From assembly GCA_937907405.1 (NCBI GenBank), contig CALCIC010000859.1, positions 1 through 11,537 on the forward strand: a DNA stretch of 11,537 nt. The letters are read 5' to 3'. The notes below the pieces were generated by a model. The model was given only the letters and a program-made list of their open reading frames with translations. It was not told the origin of the DNA and ran no database searches. Both the position numbers and the translations under genes were made by a program. Source of the stretch: an uncultured Isosphaeraceae bacterium (GTDB lineage Bacteria > Planctomycetota > Planctomycetia > Isosphaerales > Isosphaeraceae). The number at the start of each line of letters is the position of its first letter. Position 1 is the first letter of the stretch. Shown here piece after piece: positions 7,492 through 11,537 of the stretch.

Positions 7492-7545
7492 GCGTGAACC
7501 ATGCTTGCTCCGACCGGATTGACGACCTCGCCTTGGCGCTCTTGA

Positions 7546-7587
7546 AGAACGCAACCCGCCTCCGGCGTTCTCAACCCGCCCATTTTT
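7546..7587 (+). repeat. Inverted repeat AGAACGC / GCGTTCT with overlapping 9-base direct repeat and nearby T-run
   Basis: Seven-base arms at 7546-7552 and 7565-7571 enclose 12 bases. CAACCCGCC occurs at 7552-7560 and again at 7572-7580, a period of exactly 20 bases. TTTTT follows at 7583-7587, 11 bases after the stem, which is too far for a typical intrinsic terminator. It may be an attenuator or a protein-binding site in the leader. Confidence 0.35.
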
Positions 7588-7714
7588 CCCCAGACGATTT
7601 CCCAACGAGAGTCGCCATCCGAGCCGGACGAACTGACGCGCGAGGAAAACGTAGCCACGCGGCGACCTTCGGCGGCTGGTCGAAAAACGGGAATGGATTA
7701 GGAGTTCGATCGAA

Positions 7715-9220
7715 ATGCGCGCACTCAAGAAGCTGCGGTCTTCGCTGATGATGATCGCGATCGTCGCCGCAGTCGGCGCTACGATTCAGCTCGCGTCGAA
7801 TCCCCCGAAGGGTTGGCGTTGGCGAACGCCCCGGCCTCTGATCGAAAAGTATCGGTTCGCGCCGGTGAGTCGAACCGTCCTGGCCGGGTCGCTGACGGCC
7901 CATGGAGAACTCCAAAGCGCCAAGCGGACGGTGATCGAGTGCGAACTGGAAAACATCACGATGGGCGTCAAGGGGCAGACGCTGGCGGCGGGGGGGGCGT
8001 CGACCCTCCTGTACGTCATCCCCGGCGGCACGATCGTCAAGGAGGGAGAGGTCCTCGCTCGATTGGATTCGTCGGATTACGAGGAGTTGCTGCGGCAGCA
8101 GCAGATCACCGTCGAGCGGGCGCGGTCCGACCGCTACCAGGCGGCGCTCAATTTGGACGTCGCCAAGCTCGCGATCCACGAGTACCGCGAGGGGGTCTTG
8201 AAGGAGACGCTCAAGGACTCCCAGCGTGCGATCGCCCTGGCCGAGTCCGACGAGATGCGCACCAAGGACCGCCTCGACTGGACCCTGCGCATGGAAGAGA
8301 AGGGCTACGCGCCGAAAAGCCAGGTCGCCACCGAGAAGCAGAATTACGCGAAAGCCCTGTTCGCGGTGGCGCAGGAGAAGGGCGCGCTCAAGGTCTTCGA
8401 GCAGTACGTCGCTCCCAAGGCGCTCCGGACGCTTGAGGGCAAGGTGCTCGCCGACACGACCGTCCTGAACTACCAGGACAGCCGCCTGAAACGCCAACTC
8501 GACCGCCTCGAGACGCTGGAGCGTCAGGTCGAGTTGTGTACGATCCGGGCGCCCCACGACGGCGTCGTAATCTACGCCAATGATCCGCGTCGGGGGATCG
8601 TCATCGAGGAAGGCATGGCCGTTCGGCAGAAGCAAGACTTGTTCTACCTGCCCGACCTCGGCGACATGGAGGTCGTCACCCATCTGCATGAATCGATCGT
8701 CGATCAGGTGCGGACCGGCATGAAGGCGAACGTCCGTCTGGAAGGCGCGCCGGACGCGCGGTTGGAGGGCCATGTCAAGAAGGTCTCTCCGCTCCCGGAC
8801 TACGATTGGCGGTCGGACGTTCGCTATTTCACCGCCATCGTCCAGCTCGACTCAGTCTCACGGGCCGATCTCAACCCGGGATTGACCGCGGAGATCGAGA
8901 TCCATCTCGCCCCGAGGTCCAGCGTCCTGACCGTGCCGATCGAGGCGGTGACCCAGGAAGCAGGGCAGGACGTCTGCTACGTCGCCCTGGACGACCGACT
9001 GGAACGACGGAGGATCGAACTCGGCCAGGCCACTCACCACCTGCTTGAAGTCGCCGACGGCCTGCGGGAAGGGGAGCGCGTGGTGCTCAATCCGGTCCGG
9101 GCGGAAGTCGCCGACGATACGTCCGAGGGGCCGGACGCGCGCGACGATCAGGCGTCCCCTTCCTCGACGGCCGACGAGGGAGACGCGGAGGCGGCCGACG
9201 CCGTCGCCGTTTTGCACTGA
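7715..9220 (+). CDS. HlyD/RND-type periplasmic adaptor (membrane fusion) protein
   Basis: A 501-residue adaptor that in this family links an inner-membrane transporter to the outer membrane. One N-terminal membrane anchor or uncleaved signal lies at about 9-28 (LMMIAIVAAVGATIQLA). The first half of the lipoyl/barrel-sandwich domain is at about 55-120 (VIPGGTIVKEGEVLARLDSSDYEE). A long alpha-helical hairpin spans about 121-272, and the second lipoyl half is ELCTIRAPHDGVVIY (273-287). A beta-barrel lies at about 315-400, and the membrane-proximal domain at about 403-460 (VLTVPIEAVT; GLREGERVVLNP). A 40-residue acidic Ser/Asp/Ala-rich tail follows, which is unusual. GGAG at 7701-7704 is 10 bases before ATG. 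No RND pump, ABC ATPase, permease or TolC gene follows, so the partner must be elsewhere; the next gene is an unrelated membrane protein 185 bases on. Confidence 0.88.
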   Translation: MRALKKLRSSLMMIAIVAAVGATIQLASNPPKGWRWRTPRPLIEKYRFAPVSRTVLAGSLTAHGELQSAKRTVIECELENITMGVKGQTLAAGGASTLLYVIPGGTIVKEGEVLARLDSSDYEELLRQQQITVERARSDRYQAALNLDVAKLAIHEYREGVLKETLKDSQRAIALAESDEMRTKDRLDWTLRMEEKGYAPKSQVATEKQNYAKALFAVAQEKGALKVFEQYVAPKALRTLEGKVLADTTVLNYQDSRLKRQLDRLETLERQVELCTIRAPHDGVVIYANDPRRGIVIEEGMAVRQKQDLFYLPDLGDMEVVTHLHESIVDQVRTGMKANVRLEGAPDARLEGHVKKVSPLPDYDWRSDVRYFTAIVQLDSVSRADLNPGLTAEIEIHLAPRSSVLTVPIEAVTQEAGQDVCYVALDDRLERRRIELGQATHHLLEVADGLREGERVVLNPVRAEVADDTSEGPDARDDQASPSSTADEGDAEAADAVAVLH

Positions 9221-9405
9221 TTGCGCCGGAGGGGACGACGCGGTCCTGGAATCGGCGGTCTCACGCCCCGAGGATGCTGTCGTCCGCCGCCGCGTCGTGC
9301 CGAAAGAAGAATCGAATCGAGATCCGCCGTCCACCCTCGGCGCGCGAACCGTCCGCGCGTCCGGGTCTCTGATTCTTCAACTCGAGCCGCGACGACGACG
9401 AACTC

Positions 9406-9942
9406 ATGGGTGCAAAACGCGCGAGCGGCGGTCCCTCTTCCTCCTCGACTTCCACCTCGGACAACGCCGTTTTGAACGCGGCGCTGGTCGCCGCGGCGCT
9501 TGGCGGGGCGTGCGCCCTGCTGGTTCACAAGGGGCGGTTGAGCTGGCCGCCGGTGGAACTGCTTTCGGGGCTGGCGACGATCGCGGGCTGCCTTGCCCTG
9601 GTCGGGCCGATCATTTTGGCTCGGGCCGGGCGCAACGGCGGCAACCTCGGAGAGCTGGTCTGGCTGACCGGAGGGCTCTTGATCTGGATCTTCGACGCGG
9701 TCGGCGCACTCAGCGGCAACCTGAAATGGACCAACTGGGCCACCCCGCTCGGCGAGCGCGCCATGGGGCTGATCATGCTCGCCCTGCTCGTCGCCGGCGT
9801 CCGTTCGGGACTGGCCGGCAGGGACTGGTCGTGGACGAACGTCACCGGCTGGGCGCTCGGCCTGTTCTGGGTCGGCCTGGCGTTCTCATCGTGGTTCTTG
9901 ACGGCGGGCCCGTGGCCCTCGGGGGGGCTCCTCCCGCGCTGA
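9406..9942 (+). CDS. Multi-spanning membrane protein, unknown function
   Basis: A 178-residue protein. After a Ser/Thr-rich N terminus (SSSSTSTS, 11-18) it has about five hydrophobic segments: near 20-40, 50-72, 81-102, 118-135 and 145-165. Tryptophan and glycine are frequent (LVWLTGGLLIWIFDAVG). There is no signal peptide motif or catalytic signature, and I do not recognise the family. The ribosome site is weak (GACGACGACGAACTC before ATG), so the start is somewhat uncertain, but the protein pattern begins here. It sits 185 bases after the adaptor gene and 127 bases before the DUF4190-like gene, all in the same direction. A run of seven G at 9921-9927, six codons before the end, could make the C terminus prone to frameshift errors. 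Confidence 0.8.
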   Translation: MGAKRASGGPSSSSTSTSDNAVLNAALVAAALGGACALLVHKGRLSWPPVELLSGLATIAGCLALVGPIILARAGRNGGNLGELVWLTGGLLIWIFDAVGALSGNLKWTNWATPLGERAMGLIMLALLVAGVRSGLAGRDWSWTNVTGWALGLFWVGLAFSSWFLTAGPWPSGGLLPR

Positions 9943-9995
9943 TCCTTGACGCCGCGCGCGACAGTGATTAGCCTCGAATAGACCAAGCGAACCCT

Positions 9996-10048
9996 TGATC
10001 CGGAACTTCCGTCCCTCACTCGTATATCGACTCATTTCCGCCGGATCA
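9996..10048 (+). repeat. Inverted repeat TGATCCGG / CCGGATCA in the leader of the DUF4190-like gene
   Basis: Perfect 8-base arms at 9996-10003 and 10041-10048, extended by one G-U and one C-G pair, enclose 37 bases. The 3' arm ends 8 bases before the Shine-Dalgarno sequence. The enclosed region contains the small palindrome CGGAA-C-TTCCG (10001-10011), which overlaps the left arm, so the two structures are alternatives. It could affect translation; untested. Confidence 0.4.
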
Positions 10049-10056
10049 GGTGCGTC

Positions 10057-10062
10057 GAGGAG
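10057..10062 (+). promoter_or_regulatory. Ribosome binding site GAGGAG that selects a GTG start
   Basis: GAGGAG lies 7 bases before GTG 10070, in frame with the DUF4190-like protein. The upstream in-frame TTG at 9995 has no comparable site and would add 25 unremarkable residues. Confidence 0.75.
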
Positions 10063-10069
10063 CTCCTTC

Positions 10070-10906
10070 GTGGCGATCGATCAAGAGACATCACCGGCGA
10101 CGACCGACCTGAAACCGAATCTGCCGGTCATCGAAAACGAAATCCCGACCTATCGGGCCGTCAGCACCCGCGCCCTCCTCGCGGTGGTCTGCGGGCTGAT
10201 GGCGATGTTCAGCTTCGCCCATCCGTTCTTCTACCTGTTCGCGATTCTGGCCGTGGTGCTGGGCGTTTCGGCCGATCGCGCGATCCAGCGCTATCCCGAC
10301 GCTCTGACCGGGCAGACCATCGCCCGCGTGGGCGTGTTGCTGGGGTTGGTCTTCGGTCTCTCCATCGCCACCATTACGACGCTCCAGGACTACCTGATCC
10401 GCCGCGAGGCCGAGAAGTTCGCCGTCCATTACGGCGAGCGTCTCAAGGAGGCGCCGCTGCTTGAGCTGTACTGGCTCGGACTCCCTCCGAACACCCGAGA
10501 GCAGGTCACCGCCGAGGAGAACTGGGCTCAGATTCAGGGTTCCAGCAAGCAAGAGCAAGCGATGGCCGAGATGGAAAAGGCCCCGCTCAAGCTCTTGTCC
10601 GAGCGGCTCAAGTCGTCCGCTGATCAGAAGATCGCCTTTAAAAACGTGGAATACCAGACCCAGGACAGCGACAATACGCCCCTGATCCTGGCCGTCTACG
10701 AGATCGACGGCCCCGCAAGCTCGGAACACGAGGCTAAAGAGTTCGCGGGCGTCGTCTTCAAGGGCATGATTCCCGAGGGATCGAGAATCTACGAGTGGTG
10801 GGCCAGCGACATTCGCTATCCCTACACGCCGGCGACGTACACCCCCCCGGTCAAGCCTGTCGACGACGGCCACGGTCACGGCGCCGGCGACGGCCACGGT
10901 CATTAA
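10070..10906 (+). CDS. DUF4190-like membrane protein with soluble C-terminal domain and His-rich tail
   Basis: A 278-residue protein starting at GTG. Residues 1-34 are soluble. Hydrophobic segments at about 35-67 and 84-104, joined by SADRAIQRYPDALTGQTIARVG, resemble the DUF4190 two-helix module (start of helix 1, then a short polar loop with Ala-x-x-x-Ile, then G-x-x-I-A-x-x-G). Residues 105-262 form a soluble domain I cannot assign, with a Lys/Glu-rich helical part (120-185) and a beta-like part (187-250, VEYQTQ, LILAVYEID, GVVFKGMIPEG). The tail DDGHGHGAGDGHGH (265-278) is a likely metal-binding stretch. Directly after the TAA the same frame continues for 27 codons beginning THDHAAPKPK, so the present stop may have split a longer tail. 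The gene follows the unknown membrane protein by 127 bases and converges with queD. Confidence 0.8.
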   Translation: MAIDQETSPATTDLKPNLPVIENEIPTYRAVSTRALLAVVCGLMAMFSFAHPFFYLFAILAVVLGVSADRAIQRYPDALTGQTIARVGVLLGLVFGLSIATITTLQDYLIRREAEKFAVHYGERLKEAPLLELYWLGLPPNTREQVTAEENWAQIQGSSKQEQAMAEMEKAPLKLLSERLKSSADQKIAFKNVEYQTQDSDNTPLILAVYEIDGPASSEHEAKEFAGVVFKGMIPEGSRIYEWWASDIRYPYTPATYTPPVKPVDDGHGHGAGDGHGH

Positions 10907-10990
10907 ACCCACGATCACGCCGCCCCCAAGCCCAAGGTGGATTCAGTCGAAGAAGTCCCCGCGCCTTCCGGCCGACCATTTTCAATTTGA
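10907..10990 (+). other. In-frame continuation of the His-rich tail beyond the TAA stop
   Basis: After TAA at 10904-10906 the same frame reads 27 sense codons, THDHAAPKPK, then VDSVEEVPAP and SGRPFSI, up to TGA at 10988-10990. The first residues repeat the His/Asp style of the preceding tail, and the Pro/Lys and acidic stretch reads like a normal C-terminal end. The TAA is one base from a Gln, Glu or Lys codon. This suggests a recent nonsense change, a sequencing error, or stop readthrough. It is not annotated as a separate gene. Confidence 0.5.
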
Positions 10991-11061
10991 TCCACCCGAG
11001 CGGCCGATCGACGTTGGGTTGAGCGTGGAGCGCGATGCTTCCGCCCGCGGGGACCAGATCC

Positions 11062-11472
11062 TCAGCGATCGTCCCCGGTGTACGTGGCGAAGCAGTTGGG
11101 CGTCTCCCAGAGCGTGACCTCGGCGATCGGCAGGCCGGCGTCTCGGCCTTGCTCGTAGATCAGTCGAGCGATGTTCTCGGCGGTCGGGTTCGCGTCCATC
11201 ACGAACACCCGCTCGCCCCGGTCGCGGAGCAGGGGGAGCAGCGGATCCTCACGGCAGAGCAGCATGTTGTGGTCGATCTCCTCGTCGATCCAGCGCTGGA
11301 TCTTCCTCTTGATCTCGCCGAAATCCACGAGCATCCCCTGGTCGTCCAGACTCGCTCCTTCCAGCGTGACGACGGCCCGGCCGTTGTGCCCGTGCAGGTG
11401 CCGGCATTTCCCCTCGTAGTTCAAGAGCCGGTGGCCGTAGCAAAACTCGATTTCGCGGGTGACTCGGTACAT
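11062..11472 (-). CDS. queD: 6-carboxy-5,6,7,8-tetrahydropterin synthase (QueD / PTPS family)
   Basis: A 136-residue zinc enzyme, normal in length for the family. In the queuosine pathway QueD converts 7,8-dihydroneopterin triphosphate to 6-carboxytetrahydropterin in the cytoplasm, the first step after GTP cyclohydrolase I. Zinc ligands are H14 (CYGHRL) and H27/H29 (LHGHN). The catalytic Cys is C23 (GKCRHLHGH), the Asp-His pair is D67-H68 (EIDHNML), and the pterin-binding Glu is E123 (LWETPN). PTAENIA at 96-102 is the family motif. The substrate could differ (6-pyruvoyl-tetrahydropterin synthase activity), because related enzymes share all these residues; the Cys-x3-HGH spacing fits QueD. AGGAAG lies 10 bases before the ATG. 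The end of another minus-strand gene lies 21 bases upstream, so queD is probably in an operon. It converges with the DUF4190-like gene. Confidence 0.92.
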   Translation of the reverse strand: MYRVTREIEFCYGHRLLNYEGKCRHLHGHNGRAVVTLEGASLDDQGMLVDFGEIKRKIQRWIDEEIDHNMLLCREDPLLPLLRDRGERVFVMDANPTAENIARLIYEQGRDAGLPIAEVTLWETPNCFATYTGDDR

Positions 11473-11493
11473 CGTCGGCCTACTTCCTGATCC

Positions 11494-11537
11494 CTAGCGA
11501 TCGTCGGCGTAACGGGTGCGGTCGAGGCGGTCGGCGG
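11494..11537 (-). CDS. C-terminal end of an unidentified gene upstream of queD (partial)
   Basis: On the minus strand the frame entering at the window edge reads ADRLDRTRYADDR and stops at TAG (11496-11494), 21 bases before ATG of queD. The charged helical end and the short gap suggest the last codons of an operon partner. Thirteen residues are too few to identify it; another queuosine gene is possible but not shown. Confidence 0.4.
   Translation of the reverse strand, partial: ADRLDRTRYADDR

Larger units (their letters stand above)
7180..7714. other. 535-base divergent intergenic region, no convincing gene
   Basis: This separates the leftward U32/cobA-hemD operon from the rightward adaptor gene. 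Open frames cross it on both strands (for example 7437-7748 plus and 7341-7658 minus), but their products are Arg/Ser/Pro-rich, lack recognisable motifs and run into real genes in other frames, as is normal at this GC content. What it does hold: a candidate promoter for each direction, an 8-base inverted repeat at 7463-7491, a 7-base inverted repeat at 7546-7571, and a 9-base direct repeat (CAACCCGCC) at 7552 and 7572. A T-run lies at 7583-7587. If the rightward promoter is used, the adaptor mRNA has a leader of about 360 bases. Confidence 0.6.

Noticed and set aside
7180..7728. A 183-residue N-terminal extension of the U32 protein
   Set aside because: The frame is open but the sequence is Arg/Ser-rich and unlike any U32 protein. 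It would also run across the divergent promoter region and into the adaptor gene start.
7571..8773. A 400-codon open frame on the minus strand
   Set aside because: It is antisense to the adaptor gene, whose lipoyl and beta-barrel motifs are clear; the product has no recognisable features.
9221..9405. Long-range inverted repeats (ACGACGCGG/CCGCGTCGT and GAAGAATC/GATTCTTC)
   Set aside because: The arms are far apart and low in complexity for this composition; chance matches are likely. I see no other feature in this 185-base gap.
10002..10026. ECF-type promoter GGAACTT ... CGTATA
   Set aside because: The spacer is only 12 bases, shorter than the roughly 15-16 required.

Overview
The window is high-GC bacterial DNA, densely packed with genes on both strands. 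It most resembles a planctomycete chromosome of the Isosphaeraceae type. That placement is an inference from gene content and protein style: an M56 peptidase with a long non-penicillin-binding tail, tandem small heat-shock proteins, a long two-part U32 protein, a fused CobA-HemD, and several membrane proteins I do not recognise. There is no rRNA, tRNA, CRISPR array, insertion sequence or phage gene.

Layout. Bases 1-970 (+) hold the 3' part of a BlaR1/MecR1-like M56 membrane peptidase, followed by a stem-loop. Bases 1257-2747 (+) carry three consecutive, clearly different Hsp20 small heat-shock genes, then a 60-residue two-helix membrane protein (2875-3057). Convergent to these, on the minus strand, is a two-gene operon: a long U32-family protein (7179 down to 4639), then, 21 bases later, a fused uroporphyrinogen-III methyltransferase/synthase (4617 down to 3076). 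A 535-base divergent intergenic region (7180-7714) contains a good sigma70-like promoter facing right and two inverted repeats. To its right on the plus strand are a HlyD/RND-type periplasmic adaptor (7715-9220), a multi-helix membrane protein of unknown function (9406-9942), and a DUF4190-like membrane protein with a His-rich tail (10070-10906). On the minus strand at the right edge lie a QueD-type 6-carboxytetrahydropterin synthase (11472 down to 11062) and the last 13 codons of the gene upstream of it.

How it fits together. The Hsp20 set is a proteostasis cluster. The U32/CobA-HemD pair couples a probable Fe-S hydroxylase-type U32 protein with entry into siroheme, cobalamin and heme synthesis. 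QueD belongs to 7-deazaguanine (queuosine) synthesis. The adaptor and the two membrane proteins form a rightward group in the cell envelope, but no pump or ABC transporter is present beside them.

I did not find a clear new defence or mobile system. The most unusual observations are the in-frame TAA inside a His-rich tail that resumes immediately downstream (10904), the two-part U32 protein with two separate cysteine clusters, the three-member sHsp array, and the structured leader in front of the orphan adaptor.
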